Below, piece after piece: positions 48,042 to 58,061 of a stretch of DNA of 64,000 nucleotides. Both the position numbers and the translations under genes were made by a program. Positions within the stretch are counted from its first letter, which is position 1; each line of letters starts with the position of its first letter. The DNA is from Corynebacterium kroppenstedtii DSM 44385 (GTDB lineage: Bacteria > Actinomycetota > Actinomycetes > Mycobacteriales > Mycobacteriaceae). Location of the stretch: contig NC_012704.1 of assembly GCF_000023145.1 (NCBI RefSeq), positions 2,046,001 to 2,110,000 of the forward strand. Direction: 5' to 3'. The notes under the pieces are model-generated. The model did no database searches, was not told the DNA's origin, and worked only from the letters and a program-made list of their open reading frames with translations.

Positions 48042-49370
48042 TTACTTCAAGAACCCTTCGTAGTTGCTCTGCATCAATTGTGATTCGATCTGCTGAACTG
48101 TTGTCAGGCCGACGCTCACGAGAATCAGGATCGCGGTACCACCGAACGGAAGCGAACCGTGGGTTCCTCCGGACGAGGAAATACCCATGTCGATCAAGAT
48201 GTTCGGCAACACGGCGATAACACCGAGATAGAGCGAACCGACGAACAGCAGACGATTCATTACATACCCAAGATACTCCGCTGTCGGCCGGCCCGGGCGA
48301 ACACCAGGAATGAAGCCGCCGTATTTCTTCATGTTGTCCGCCTGCTCGTACGGGTCGTACTGGATGGACACGTAGAAGAAGCTGAAGAAAATGATGAGCG
48401 CGAAGTACAGGATGATGTACTGCCAGCTGGCTGGGTTCTGCAGGTACTGGATCACGTCCCGCTGCCACCAGTTGTTCTTCACGTTCGTCTGCGACGAGTT
48501 CACGATCTGCGTAATCAGAACCGGCACATAAATCAGTGACGACGCAAAGATGACCGGGATAACACCTGCCTGGTTCACCTTCAACGGCAGGTACGTGGAT
48601 GTTTCACCATATTGCCGACGCCCGACCATGCGCTTGGCGTACTGCACGGGGATGCGTCGCTGCCCTTGCTCGATGAAGATCACGCCGATGACCAGGATGA
48701 GGACACCCACGACGACGAGGGCGAAAGCCAGCCCGCCGGAGCCACGGAGGATGGCGGCACCGTCGGCAGGAAGCCTTGTGGCGATACCGGCGAAAATGAG
48801 CAGTGACATGCCGTTGCCGATGCCCTTATCCGTGATGAGTTCACCGAGCCACATAACGAGCACCGCACCGGCCGTCATGACGAGAACCATCATGGTGACG
48901 CCGAAGGTGCCGACGTTGGAGTCCAGGACCTGGACGCCTTCACCCAACAGTTGCTGGCGGTCGGCCAGGGCAACGATGCCGGCGGACTGGAGGAGGGCCA
49001 ACCCTACTGTCAGATAGCGGGTGTATTCGGTCATTTTGGCCTGACCGGACTGGCCTTCCTTCTTCAACTGCTCGAACTTCGGAATCACCACGGTGAGCAA
49101 CTGAACAATAATCGACGCCGTAATGTACGGCATGATGCCGATGGCGAAGATCGATAGTTGAAGGAGCGCCCCGCCCGAGAACAGGTTGATCATCGAGTAT
49201 ACGGAGCTTTGATCTTGGTTCAGATCATGTAAGCGATCACTAATACTCGAGTAATCGACTCCTGGTGTGGGAATTTGGGAACCGATCCTGTACAAGATGA
49301 TCATTGTTATGGTGAACAAGATCTTCTTGCGAAGGTCAGGGTCCCGGAATACCGAGAGGAAAGCGGACAC
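48042..49370 (-). CDS. secY: preprotein translocase subunit SecY
   Basis: Membrane channel of the Sec system, 442 residues from GTG 49370 (AGGAGG 5 bases upstream); the frame opens at 49439 but that part is not family-like. Ten membrane segments are visible. Signature: [20 protein letters not shown], then [16 protein letters not shown], and the loop [13 protein letters not shown] near residue 355. Separated from rplO by a bidirectional hairpin, with adk just behind it. Confidence 0.97.
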
Positions 49371-49494
49371 ATATCCTCCTGAGACAGTAAGGCATAAATT
49401 TTTAGGCGCAGGCCAACGACTAACACACTCTAGCAGCACCGGCAGGTGAAGGCCTATCCGTTCGGACTAGGAAAAGGCCTGTTCGAGCGAAAAG

Positions 49495-49537
49495 GGGCGA
49501 CCCTTTCACCTACTCAGGTGAAGGCCGCCCTGTTTTT
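49495..49537. terminator. hairpin between rplO and secY
   Basis: GGGCGACCCTTTCACCT and AGGTGAAGGCCGCCC pair with one bulge around ACTC, followed by TGTTTTT on the plus strand and by CCTTTTC on the minus strand. It lies in the rplO-secY gap, so it could reduce read-through of the spc operon into secY. Confidence 0.7.
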
Positions 49538-49647
49538 CTATCGGTTCAGGCCTGTCCGGCTGCGTTGACTGTGATTTCCGTTACGACGCCACATGTGGTT
49601 TGTCACGAACAGCCACGGGCCGGGGCCCAGCGATGATGGTCGCGTTA

Positions 49648-50097
49648 TTACTTGGTTTCGGTGACGGATCCACCGGCAGCCTCGATCTTCTGCTTGGCAG
49701 AAGCCGAGAACTTTGTTGCGGTGATGTTCACCGACGCGGTGATCTCGCCGTCGCCAAGAACCTTGACCGGCTGCTTTGCGCGGACCAGGCCGGCAGAGAC
49801 GAGGTCGGCGATGGTGACGTTGCCACCGTTTTCGAAATGCTTCTGCAGGTCCGCAACGTTAACCACCTGGTAGGTGACCTTGTTGGGGTTCTTGAAGCCC
49901 TTCAACTTAGGCAGACGCATGTGGATTGGCATCTGGCCACCTTCGAACGCAGCAGAGACCTGCTTGCGTGCCTTGGTGCCCTTCGTACCGCGACCAGCGG
50001 TCTTACCTTTCGATGCCTCACCGCGGCCGACGCGGGTCTTGGGCTTGTTCGCGCCCTTCGCTGGGCGCAGGTCATGAAGTTTGATGGGTTCGCTCAT
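49648..50097 (-). CDS. rplO: 50S ribosomal protein L15
   Basis: Late-assembly large-subunit protein, 149 residues. [40 protein letters not shown] at the start, then [20 protein letters not shown]; typical Gly/Lys/Arg-rich N-terminus. It is last in the visible spc series. Confidence 0.97.
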   Translation of the reverse strand: MSEPIKLHDLRPAKGANKPKTRVGRGEASKGKTAGRGTKGTKARKQVSAAFEGGQMPIHMRLPKLKGFKNPNKVTYQVVNVADLQKHFENGGNVTIADLVSAGLVRAKQPVKVLGDGEITASVNITATKFSASAKQKIEAAGGSVTETK

Positions 50098-50103
50098 ACT
50101 TTC

Positions 50104-50289
50104 CTACTCCCCCGCCACTTCTTCGACCGTGACCAAGTGGCGAACCACGTTGATCATCCCGCGCACCTGAGGGGTGTCGGGCTGGACGACTGAGTGACGA
50201 ATGCGCTTGAGGCCGAGGGACCGAAGATTGTCCTTCTGCTTCTTTCTGGTACCGACGGTGCCTTTAACCTGTGTGATTTTCAGTGCCAT
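50104..50289 (-). CDS. rpmD: 50S ribosomal protein L30
   Basis: A 61-residue large-subunit protein ([20 protein letters not shown], then [35 protein letters not shown]). It lies 3 bases after rpsE and 6 bases before rplO. Confidence 0.97.
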
Positions 50290-50292
50290 GAG

Positions 50293-50931
50293 TTACGCCC
50301 CCTGCCCTGCGCGAGCGCGCAGCATACGAGTCGGGGTGACCTCTTCGACAGACTTGCCACGACGGGCGGCGACCTCTTCGGGGCGCACGAGCTGCTTGAG
50401 GGCATCCACGGTTGCATGGACAACGTTGATGGCGTTGTCGGAGCCGAGGGACTTCGACAGAACGTCCTGGATTCCCGCGCATTCGAGAACCGGACGGGTG
50501 GCGCCACCAGCGATCACACCGGTACCGGGGGCGGCCGGGCGGAGCATCACGATGCCCGCGGCAGCCTCGCCCTGGACCGGGTGGGTGATGGTTCCGGCAA
50601 TCATGGGCACGCGGAAGAAGTTCTTGCGAGCCTCTTCGGCACCCTTCTGGATTGCGGCGGGAACTTCTTTGGCTTTGCCGTAGCCGACGCCAACCATGCC
50701 CTGTCCGTCACCGACGATGACGAGGGCGGTGAAGCTGAAGCGACGACCACCTTTCACAACCTTGGAGACGCGGTTGATGGTGACGACGCGCTCGATGTAC
50801 TGGTTGCGGTCGTCGTCGCGGCCGCGTCCGCGGCGGTTGTTGCGATCATTGCGGCCGCGGTCGTTGCGGCCCTTGTTGTTGTCGTTCTTGTCGGCGGAGC
50901 GTCCGCCGTCACGCCGTTCACGTCCCGGCAT
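50293..50931 (-). CDS. rpsE: 30S ribosomal protein S5
   Basis: Decoding-fidelity protein, 212 residues. The first 45 are an Arg/Asp/Asn-rich extension ([20 protein letters not shown]). The conserved double-stranded-RNA binding domain starts [40 protein letters not shown] and is followed by [11 protein letters not shown] 43-base gap separates it from rplR. Confidence 0.97.
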   Translation of the reverse strand: MPGRERRDGGRSADKNDNNKGRNDRGRNDRNNRRGRGRDDDRNQYIERVVTINRVSKVVKGGRRFSFTALVIVGDGQGMVGVGYGKAKEVPAAIQKGAEEARKNFFRVPMIAGTITHPVQGEAAAGIVMLRPAAPGTGVIAGGATRPVLECAGIQDVLSKSLGSDNAINVVHATVDALKQLVRPEEVAARRGKSVEEVTPTRMLRARAGQGA

Positions 50932-50974
50932 TACGCGATCCTTCCGTTGTTGAGTGCGGTGCTATGCGTGGCCA

Positions 50975-51370
50975 TTAGAATTTCAGACCACCTTCACGTG
51001 CGGCGTCGGCCAGTGCGGCGACGCGACCGTGGTACTTGTAGCCACCGCGGTCAAACTTGACAGTCTCAATGCCCTTCGCCTTGGCGCGCTCAGCGATCAA
51101 CTCGCCGACCTTGGCGCCGCGGGCTTTCTTGTCGCCCTCCATGGCGCGGACTTCAGGCTCGATGGACGACGCAGCAGCCAGGGTGTGGCCGATGGTGTCG
51201 TCGATAACCTGGACGTGCATGTGCCGTGAGGTCCGGTGCACGACGAGGCGCGGGATCTCAGCGGTGCCACGAAGGTTCTTGCGAATACGGAAGTGGCGAG
51301 CCTTACGAGCCACGCGACGGCGAGTGGCAATGTCTTTACCGATAGGGAGACGCTTGTTGTCGTTGCTCAT
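50975..51370 (-). CDS. rplR: 50S ribosomal protein L18
   Basis: Binds 5S rRNA; 131 residues. [42 protein letters not shown], and the end [11 protein letters not shown] are characteristic. It overlaps the rplF stop by one base. Confidence 0.97.
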   Translation of the reverse strand: MSNDNKRLPIGKDIATRRRVARKARHFRIRKNLRGTAEIPRLVVHRTSRHMHVQVIDDTIGHTLAAASSIEPEVRAMEGDKKARGAKVGELIAERAKAKGIETVKFDRGGYKYHGRVAALADAAREGGLKF

Positions 51371-51906
51371 TACTTACCCGTCTTTCCGACCTTGCGGCGG
51401 ATCTGCTCACCTTCGTAGCGGATACCCTTGCCCTTGTAGGGGTCGTCCTTGCGCAGACGACGGATATTCGCGGCGAGCTGTCCCACCTGCTGTTTGTCGA
51501 TACCACTGATAGAGAACTTGGTCTGTCCGTCCACGGCGAAGGTGATGCCCTCCGGTGCCTTGATCAGGATCGGGTGGCTGTAGCCGAGGGAGAATTCCAA
51601 GTCGCTGCCTTTGGCCAGCACACGGTAGCCAACACCGAAGATTTCCATCTTGATGGTGTAGCCCTCGGTCACGCCGACGACCATGTTGTTGATCAGTGAG
51701 CGTGACAGGCCGTGCAAAGAGCGGCTCTTGCGGTGATCGTCCGGACGGGAGACGACGATCTCGTCGCCTTCCTGAGCGATGGTGATGGGCTCCGGAACGT
51801 CGATGGCCAGGGTTCCCTTAGGGCCCTTGACCTCAACGTTTTGCCCGTTGATGGTGACGGTGACGTTGGATGGGACCGCCACTGGTGAGTTACCAATACG
51901 CGACAT
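51370..51906 (-). CDS. rplF: 50S ribosomal protein L6
   Basis: Large-subunit protein near the sarcin-ricin loop; 178 residues, normal. [20 protein letters not shown] at the start, [25 protein letters not shown] in the middle and [26 protein letters not shown] at the end. Confidence 0.98.
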   Translation of the reverse strand: MSRIGNSPVAVPSNVTVTINGQNVEVKGPKGTLAIDVPEPITIAQEGDEIVVSRPDDHRKSRSLHGLSRSLINNMVVGVTEGYTIKMEIFGVGYRVLAKGSDLEFSLGYSHPILIKAPEGITFAVDGQTKFSISGIDKQQVGQLAANIRRLRKDDPYKGKGIRYEGEQIRRKVGKTGK

Positions 51907-51923
51907 GTGTGTTCACTCCTCCC

Positions 51924-52322
51924 CTACCAGACGTAGGCGAGAACTTCTCCGCCTACGCCCTTCTCAGAAGCCTGACGGTCAGTGAGCAGACCCTGGGACG
52001 TGGAAATGATAGCCACGCCCAGGCCACCCAGGACCTGAGGCAGGTTGGTGGACTTTGCATAGACGCGCAGACCAGGGCTGGACACGCGGCGCACACCGGA
52101 CAGCGAACGCTGGCGGGTGGAGCCGTACTTCAGCTCGATGGTCAGGGTCTTACCGACTTTGGCGTCCTCAACGGTGAAGTCAGCAATGTAGCCTTCTTGC
52201 TTCAAGATCTCTGCGATGTGGACCTTGAGGTTCGACGAAGGCATCGAGACAGTGTCGTGGTACGCATTACTTGCGTTGCGCACGCGCGACAGCATGTCGG
52301 CGATAGGATCTGTCATGGTCAT
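51924..52322 (-). CDS. rpsH: 30S ribosomal protein S8
   Basis: Binds the central domain of 16S rRNA; 132 residues (130 if the ATG at 52316 is used). [20 protein letters not shown] near the start, [40 protein letters not shown] and GGEVLAYVW at the end. It leads this half of the spc operon (rpsH-rplF-rplR-rpsE-rpmD-rplO); rplE and rpsN are not upstream. Confidence 0.98.
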   Translation of the reverse strand: MTMTDPIADMLSRVRNASNAYHDTVSMPSSNLKVHIAEILKQEGYIADFTVEDAKVGKTLTIELKYGSTRQRSLSGVRRVSSPGLRVYAKSTNLPQVLGGLGVAIISTSQGLLTDRQASEKGVGGEVLAYVW

Positions 52323-52814
52323 GGATGTGACCTAGTGCCTTTCTCGCTGCGGTTCCCTTCCACCACGCGTTATCCCCGTTTCGGGCAAGCGACTGATGGG
52401 TTACCGCAGAAAATCCCCCGGCAATGTCACTATCTCCTCCCGCGAGCTAGTTGCTCCGCACTGTCGCGCACGTAACTAGCCCATCTAGCTGGGGTTTTGA
52501 CAGGATTATTGCCGAGGGTTCAGGTGAACCACTCAGGGGCGCCGAACCAGCTCAGTAACTGATCGGCTCGCTGCTTGTCTTCGAGGGACGCTGTGAGGCG
52601 GGTGGGCCTACAACAAAGTAGATGTACAAAGACTCAAGCAGTCTAACAACCAGGGTATTTCTTTCAAAATCGCTTGCCGACGGCGGTCAACGCGGTGTTT
52701 TCGTCTGCGCGTTGCGCTGTTTTTACGCACCCCAGAAGGGGCTACCTCCCGCGCACGCTCAGAGTTACGATGAGGTCACCAGATCATCAACCGGATAGAA
52801 GGAAGAGCCAGGTC
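52323..52814. other. rpsH promoter and leader region
   Basis: This 492-base gap lies between leftward rpsH and the rightward cupin gene. A candidate minus-strand promoter is TTGAAA (52662-52667) and TAGACT (52640-52645) with a 16-base spacer, which would give a leader of about 310 bases before rpsH. I saw no coding frame of quality. Confidence 0.4.
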
Positions 52815-53243
52815 ATGCCCTTCACACCACATGCTCCATTTGTTCTCAATATTAACGACGAGGCTCCGGCCGCGAAGGAGGGCGATTTCCCCGCCGCACA
52901 GCGCTTAGCCACCGCCGACGGGGCGACGATCGTGGCATTCCGCTTCGCACCAGGGCAACGCCTGGATTCGCATCATGCACCGCACCCGATCTCCGTCCAG
53001 GTGATCGAAGGGGAGGTCGAGTTCGCCGTCGCCAGGAAGGCGTCTGATCCGTCGGAAGTCGATGACAATGAGTTCACGGCGACCACATTGACGCCGGGGA
53101 TGGTGCAATATGTTCCGGCGTTCGTGGTCCACCATGTGACGTCGAAGGATGGTGCGATCATGCAGCTCACGCTGCATACCGGCGACCATGAGGGATATCA
53201 GGGGCACTCCGGGAAGCCCGAGAAGCTCCCGTTCGAAAAATAG
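52815..53243 (+). CDS. small cupin-domain protein
   Basis: A 142-residue single-domain cupin. From ATG 52815 (AAGGAAG upstream); the frame opens at 52674 without a matching site. The beta-barrel motifs are visible: FRFAPGQRLDSHHAPHPISV QVIEGEVEFAV (motif 1 with His residues) and PGMVQYVPAFVVHHVTS (motif 2). A metal site is likely, with His from both motifs. Function unknown. Confidence 0.8.
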   Translation: MPFTPHAPFVLNINDEAPAAKEGDFPAAQRLATADGATIVAFRFAPGQRLDSHHAPHPISVQVIEGEVEFAVARKASDPSEVDDNEFTATTLTPGMVQYVPAFVVHHVTSKDGAIMQLTLHTGDHEGYQGHSGKPEKLPFEK

Positions 53244-53300
53244 CGCTGGGCCACGCCGGGGAGCGCCACGCGAGGAGCGGCCCCTTATGCGACCTTTCTC

Positions 53301-54254
53301 CTAGATAGCCTTGTCGAACTGCTCAATCGCCCACGGAATGGTCAGCGGGTTGGGCAAGCTCATCGCCGTTGCGGTGTCCTGAGAAATCTCCCGCATGTTT
53401 CCTTCTTTCACAGCTTTAATGTTCTGGAACAGCGGGTTTTTCTTTGCTTCCTCATTACTGCCGGCGTAATCAAGCAGGAAGACGTAGTCGAGTTCGTCGA
53501 GCTGAGAGAGGTTCTCAGACGAGAGATACTTATAGAACTGGCCGTTATCTCCCTTATTGAGGTCGTCCGGAATGACGAATCCCAGGTCCTTAATAAACTG
53601 TCCGCGGCCATCGCCACTGGTATAGACGGCGAATTGGCCTTGCATGGCAATAACTGTGGCGGCTTTCTTACCTTTTAGATCCGGGTGCGATGACGAAAAA
53701 TCATCAAATTTCTTCTTAGTGTCGCTGACGAGTTTATCGCCGTCGGATTCCTTGCCTACCGCCTTGGCAATTTCTTTGACCTGAGCGTCCCACGGCACCT
53801 GGTAGTCCGCGTACTTATCCGAGTGAACTGTGGTCGGCGCAATATCGTTGAGCCGCTTCTTTTCATCATCTTTCAGGCCGGAGTTCACTGCAATAATTTT
53901 CGACGGCTTAGCAGCGGCAATTTTTTCCAGAACGTCGTTGCCGATTTCCTGGGAGGTTGCCGCCATGACGGTGATGTCTTTGCCCTGGACTTTGTAGCTC
54001 GCCCAGGGGCCGACGCCGTTGTCTTTCTTCTCATCCATCCCCATCGGGGTCAAGATGAAGGTCGGCGTGATGTTCATCGCCAGGAGCGTGCAGTAGTCAC
54101 CCCATCCGATAGCGGCGATGCGGTCGTTCTTGCTTGAGTTATCGCTGCTCTTGTCATCATCGTCGTTGCTACATGCGCTGACGACGCCGGCCGTGGTGGC
54201 CAATGCAGCAATAGCGAGGGAAGATTTCAAGAAGTTACGACGACTGGTTGGCAC
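53301..54254 (-). CDS. Tat-exported iron-siderophore binding lipoprotein
   Basis: A class III periplasmic binding protein (FepB/FhuD type), 317 residues from GTG 54254 (AAGGGG 5 bases before). The N-terminus is a twin-arginine signal (TSRRNFLKSSLAIAALATTA) ending in the lipobox VSAC. The body has ALATTAGVV, then domain 1 (IAAIGWGDYCTLLAMNITPT) and domain 2 after KAVGKESDGDKLVSDTKKKF. The frame runs to 54353, but a DtxR-like box lies just above at 54362-54380, so the real start must be lower. No permease or ATPase follows directly. Confidence 0.85.
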   Translation of the reverse strand: MPTSRRNFLKSSLAIAALATTAGVVSACSNDDDDKSSDNSSKNDRIAAIGWGDYCTLLAMNITPTFILTPMGMDEKKDNGVGPWASYKVQGKDITVMAATSQEIGNDVLEKIAAAKPSKIIAVNSGLKDDEKKRLNDIAPTTVHSDKYADYQVPWDAQVKEIAKAVGKESDGDKLVSDTKKKFDDFSSSHPDLKGKKAATVIAMQGQFAVYTSGDGRGQFIKDLGFVIPDDLNKGDNGQFYKYLSSENLSQLDELDYVFLLDYAGSNEEAKKNPLFQNIKAVKEGNMREISQDTATAMSLPNPLTIPWAIEQFDKAI

Positions 54255-54361
54255 GGATACCCCTTTCACTGCGGGATGAGGCGGTCGAAATCCCACGTGG
54301 GCCTCATTCACGCATTGTGTTGACCGCATACGTAGGTCTCGTTCAAAGAACACGTATCACT

Positions 54362-54380
54362 TTAGCTAAGCCTTACAGTG
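54362..54380. promoter_or_regulatory. DtxR-like iron box upstream of the Tat-exported binding protein
   Basis: TTAGCTAAGCCTTACAGTG on the plus strand matches the DtxR consensus at about 12 of 19 positions. It is 108 bases above the predicted GTG start. Supports iron control of the gene. Confidence 0.5.
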
Positions 54381-54430
54381 GGAGTCTAGGGATATCCGTC
54401 TGTGGTTACACACACTCGTTATTTCATAAC

Positions 54431-56284
54431 CTAGGCATCAGTATGTACGCCGGGCTTATCTTTATATGCCGTACACTTCCGAGCAGACCTAAACGGCGTG
54501 TTCGGGGAAAGAACATTATCGACGTGCAACCACTCGCACGACACAGCGTCGGAAGAGACACTCACTGCCATATATCCGTGGTGAATGAAATCTATCCACT
54601 TAAACCACGCATTAGTCTTCTGAAGAACGTCGGCAGCGGTGGTAGAAACTTGCCGTGCTGCCTGGTCTAATGCCCGCGATTTCGCGACGGTATCGAAAAG
54701 CCCGTTAGCCGTAATAGACGGCGTCACAAACTCCGTGGCAACAACATCTTTCGATGCCCCGGTCCGATACTTTTGAATATCTCGCGGAATATCATTGGCC
54801 CACGACGAGTGAATATCTCCCGTCAGGAACACCACGTTTTTCTTAGTGTCAGCGATTAGGTCAATAATCTTTTGCCGTTCGGCCATATAACCATCCCACT
54901 GATCCGTATTCAGAGGGATCCCCTGGTCCGGCAGTCCGATTTGGGTGACCAACCAATCGTGTGTGCGCTGGTCAAGACCGTCGGGAAGAGTCATGGGTGC
55001 GAACATCACTTCATTGGCAACCATCTGCCACGTGGTCGGTGAGCTGGAGAGCACATTCCCAAACCATTCGAACTGGGTTTGCCCCATCATGGAGCGGCCA
55101 TCTTTGCCGGCGGCCCGAATAAAATCCGGATCCGTCTTGAGGAACATCTTTTTATTGGTATAAACCAGTTCATAATCGCGGTACGTGCGCAAATCCGGAA
55201 TGATGAATTCCATCAGGTTTCCGTATTGCAGCTTGCGGTAGAGGTGTGAACCTTGGTTCCCCGCACTCACGCGCACCGGTAGCCATTCAAAATACGCCTG
55301 CATCGCGGCAGCTTTGATGGCCTGATAATTGTCATCCGGTTCGGCCGAGCTTCCGGCCGCCCCGTCACGCCAATTGTTGTCGGCAAATTCGTGATCATCC
55401 CAAATACAAATGAACGGCTTGGCTGCGTGGCAATCGGCCAGGTCAGGATCTTCGTGGTAGCAGCCCTGGCGGATGCGATAGTCCTGCAAAGTCGTGGTGC
55501 GCTCCGCCGGCTGCACCACACGAACTTGCGAATCGTAGGCCCCGTTGTACCCGCCCGTCTCGTATTCGTAGGTGTAATCGCCCAGGTGGAGGACAAATTC
55601 GAGGTCGTCCCGCCCAGCAATATCCCGGTAGGAACGGAAGTATCCGGCCTCGTAATTACTGCATGAGACCACACCGAAATTGACCGTCCGCTCGCCGCCG
55701 CTACCCAGCGCAGTTCGGGTCCGGCCGACGCGCGAATAGTGCGGTTTCCCGTCGCGCTCGACAGCGAACCGATAGAAGTATTGAGTGTCGGGCTGCAGAT
55801 CTTTCACATCAACTTTGATCGTGTGATCTTTGCTTGCCGACGAGGTTTCGTAGCCACTCCGAACGATTTTCGTGAAATCCGGCGACGTGGATACCTCCCA
55901 GTTGACCCGCGTATCCGCGCCCTTTTCCGACCCCGGGGTGGCCTCAGGCGAGGGCGTCACGCGTGTCCAGATGATCACGCTGTCAGGTTGAGGATCGCCC
56001 GACGCGACGGAGTGGCGGAAGAGGTCAGTGTCGACGGAGTCGTTCTGCGGGGCCGCGTTTGATCCCGGCGCGTCACCTGCGTAGGCCCGAGGATACCGCC
56101 CGACGAGCGCGCTACCAGCAGCGATGGTTCCGCCAGCCGCTAACGATGAGCGCAAGAAACTGCGACGCGTGTACGAAGGACGTCCGGTCGGCCGCGCGGC
56201 TTCGCGGCGAATACCCTCCGCGCTTGTCGATTCGGACGACGTTGCCGCTGGCCGCTGGTTGTTGTTGCGTTCCTTGTTCCTCAT
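54431..56284 (-). CDS. phoD: PhoD-type alkaline phosphatase/phosphodiesterase
   Basis: Secreted metallophosphoesterase of 617 residues. A twin-arginine signal is present (TRRSFLRSSLAAGGTIAAGS). The PhoD N-terminal domain starts DLFRHSVASGDPQPDSVIIW TRVTP. Metal-binding motifs follow: FVLHLGDYTYEYETGG, CIWDDHEFADNNW and VVFLTGDIHSSW. PhoD releases phosphate from phosphodiesters such as teichoic acids or phospholipids, exported folded through Tat. It is likely phosphate-regulated, but no Pho box is recognised. Confidence 0.93.
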   Translation of the reverse strand: MRNKERNNNQRPAATSSESTSAEGIRREAARPTGRPSYTRRSFLRSSLAAGGTIAAGSALVGRYPRAYAGDAPGSNAAPQNDSVDTDLFRHSVASGDPQPDSVIIWTRVTPSPEATPGSEKGADTRVNWEVSTSPDFTKIVRSGYETSSASKDHTIKVDVKDLQPDTQYFYRFAVERDGKPHYSRVGRTRTALGSGGERTVNFGVVSCSNYEAGYFRSYRDIAGRDDLEFVLHLGDYTYEYETGGYNGAYDSQVRVVQPAERTTTLQDYRIRQGCYHEDPDLADCHAAKPFICIWDDHEFADNNWRDGAAGSSAEPDDNYQAIKAAAMQAYFEWLPVRVSAGNQGSHLYRKLQYGNLMEFIIPDLRTYRDYELVYTNKKMFLKTDPDFIRAAGKDGRSMMGQTQFEWFGNVLSSSPTTWQMVANEVMFAPMTLPDGLDQRTHDWLVTQIGLPDQGIPLNTDQWDGYMAERQKIIDLIADTKKNVVFLTGDIHSSWANDIPRDIQKYRTGASKDVVATEFVTPSITANGLFDTVAKSRALDQAARQVSTTAADVLQKTNAWFKWIDFIHHGYMAVSVSSDAVSCEWLHVDNVLSPNTPFRSARKCTAYKDKPGVHTDA

Positions 56285-56410
56285 AACGATCCTCTCCTCT
56301 ACCGTGCTTCTGTTTTCGTGCCGTTTTGCCTTCGCGCGGCCATGTCATGAGGTGGTCATCCTCGTCAGCCGCTATCACGCAGATCCTCGCGCGCCCGGTG
56401 TCACCCGCGC

Positions 56411-57763
56411 CTAATTCACATGCACGCTGCCGTCGTCGTTAACGGTCACGTCGGCGTTCATGGCGGCTGCAAGATTGATTCGCTCCCAGGATCCGCGTGA
56501 CGATTGGTCATCAAGCGGCATCCCGGCGGGACCCGCGGTTTGCTCAATAACTTGGGCGCGCTGCTCATACCTGAGGTTGGGGAAGGCGTTGACCAGGAGA
56601 TCGGGAGCAGCCTGGGGCACGATCATCGCGGCATTGGGGTCGCTAACCGGCGCGAAGTCGTAGTTCATTCGGTAGGCGTAGTTGCCGAGCGCGTTGTCGT
56701 CGTATTCACGGTCCGTGGCAACACAGTTGGCCAGAGTGTCGCCGCACCTCCACTCCAGCTCAGCGCGGATTTCCTGCGCTGCCGCCATGAGGTTGTTCCT
56801 CATGCGCGGGTCGTTCCACCGGTCCGCCGCCGCGGCCAGCCCGGTCATCCGGCCACCCATCACGTCGAGCGGATAGTGAACGCCGAGGACCACGCGGTTG
56901 TACCCGGCCTCGGATCCGCGGGCGAGCAGCTGATCCGAGAGTTCGGGCAGCATGGCCGCGAGCAGCGTCGTCGTCCATGTTGCTTGGTTCGTGTGCCCAG
57001 ACGGGAATGCTTTGGAATGCCCGTACAGATCCTCGCCGGGCACCTCGTACTTGTTGATCTGGTCGGGGTGATCGTCATAGGGGCGGGTCTCATTGAAACC
57101 AATCTTTTCGACGATGGTACTGCTCGCGAGGCCCCCCGCCCGCGCGGTGATCCCACCGAAGAGCATCACCGTCTTGGGGAGGCGATTCTCGTTGAGGGCC
57201 TGCCGGAATTCGTCGCCCAAACGGCCACCGAATGCGTCAGAGAAGAGCTGGAGGACGCCCTCTTTGTCGGCGCGCGCGTCGCTTTGTGCTCGGGAAATCG
57301 CGGTCGGGTTCGTCGCGGCGTCGTGATTAATGCGGGTGAGCGTCGCAAGGTTCGTGTCTTGGACCTCGGGGTGGTGGGCTTTGAGGTCCGGGTACGAGCC
57401 GACGACATCCGCGTAGATGCCGAACGGGTGTGAGCTGAGGTCAGAGAGGTACCAGTTGTATTCCTCGGGCGGGAACGCCTGGGGCGTGGGAGCCCCCTCG
57501 TGCTGAACAGGCGGGTGCAGGTACGGAATGTTGGCGGTGATGTCCGTGGCGGCTGCGGCCCGCGGGGTTGTGGCGGACGGCGCAATTCCGCCGGTGGCGA
57601 CGGTGGCCCCGAGGACAAGCGAGGCGACGGCGACTCGCGAGAATCGTCGCGAAGTTATTGCGCGTCCGCGTGACGGTTTCTGTCGTGACACTTTCTGCAG
57701 CGACGGTTTCTGCAGTGCAGGACGCGATTTCGGGCGGGAGGGGAACAGTTCAGACTGGGGCAT
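56411..57763 (-). CDS. secreted PAP2-family acid phosphatase
   Basis: A 450-residue phosphatase of the PAP2/vanadium-haloperoxidase superfamily. The frame opens at 57808; ATG 57763 gives an N-terminus with many basic residues and one hydrophobic stretch (VAVASLVLGATVATGGIAP) that looks like a secretion signal. The three PAP2 motifs are present: K-x6-RP (KIGFNETRP), PSGHTNQATW (catalytic His) and RVVLGVHYPLDVMGGR (Arg and His). Probably dephosphorylates phosphomonoesters outside the cell. Next to phoD in the same direction, suggesting phosphate supply. Confidence 0.88.
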   Translation of the reverse strand: MPQSELFPSRPKSRPALQKPSLQKVSRQKPSRGRAITSRRFSRVAVASLVLGATVATGGIAPSATTPRAAAATDITANIPYLHPPVQHEGAPTPQAFPPEEYNWYLSDLSSHPFGIYADVVGSYPDLKAHHPEVQDTNLATLTRINHDAATNPTAISRAQSDARADKEGVLQLFSDAFGGRLGDEFRQALNENRLPKTVMLFGGITARAGGLASSTIVEKIGFNETRPYDDHPDQINKYEVPGEDLYGHSKAFPSGHTNQATWTTTLLAAMLPELSDQLLARGSEAGYNRVVLGVHYPLDVMGGRMTGLAAAADRWNDPRMRNNLMAAAQEIRAELEWRCGDTLANCVATDREYDDNALGNYAYRMNYDFAPVSDPNAAMIVPQAAPDLLVNAFPNLRYEQRAQVIEQTAGPAGMPLDDQSSRGSWERINLAAAMNADVTVNDDGSVHVN

Positions 57764-58061
57764 CCAGGCGTACCTTTCAAAACGTGTGGTAAGCGCTCGG
57801 TGGGCCAATGACGCAGGTCGGGGTCACTGGTAACTGCATCTATGGTGCGGGACCATAGCGACATAGTGTCGACGCTAAGGTGTCGCCCACACGAACACTG
57901 TGTGAACTTTGAGTGAACGGGCCCGCCGCCGGGGCCAATTCGTGACCCATTCGTTGCCCAGTCGTGACCCATTCGTGGACACATCACAAGTGCGCAACCA
58001 GCACGTAATACGATGGAGTGCGTTGTTGTCGCACAGAAAGGTCACCCTGTAGGTACATCGA

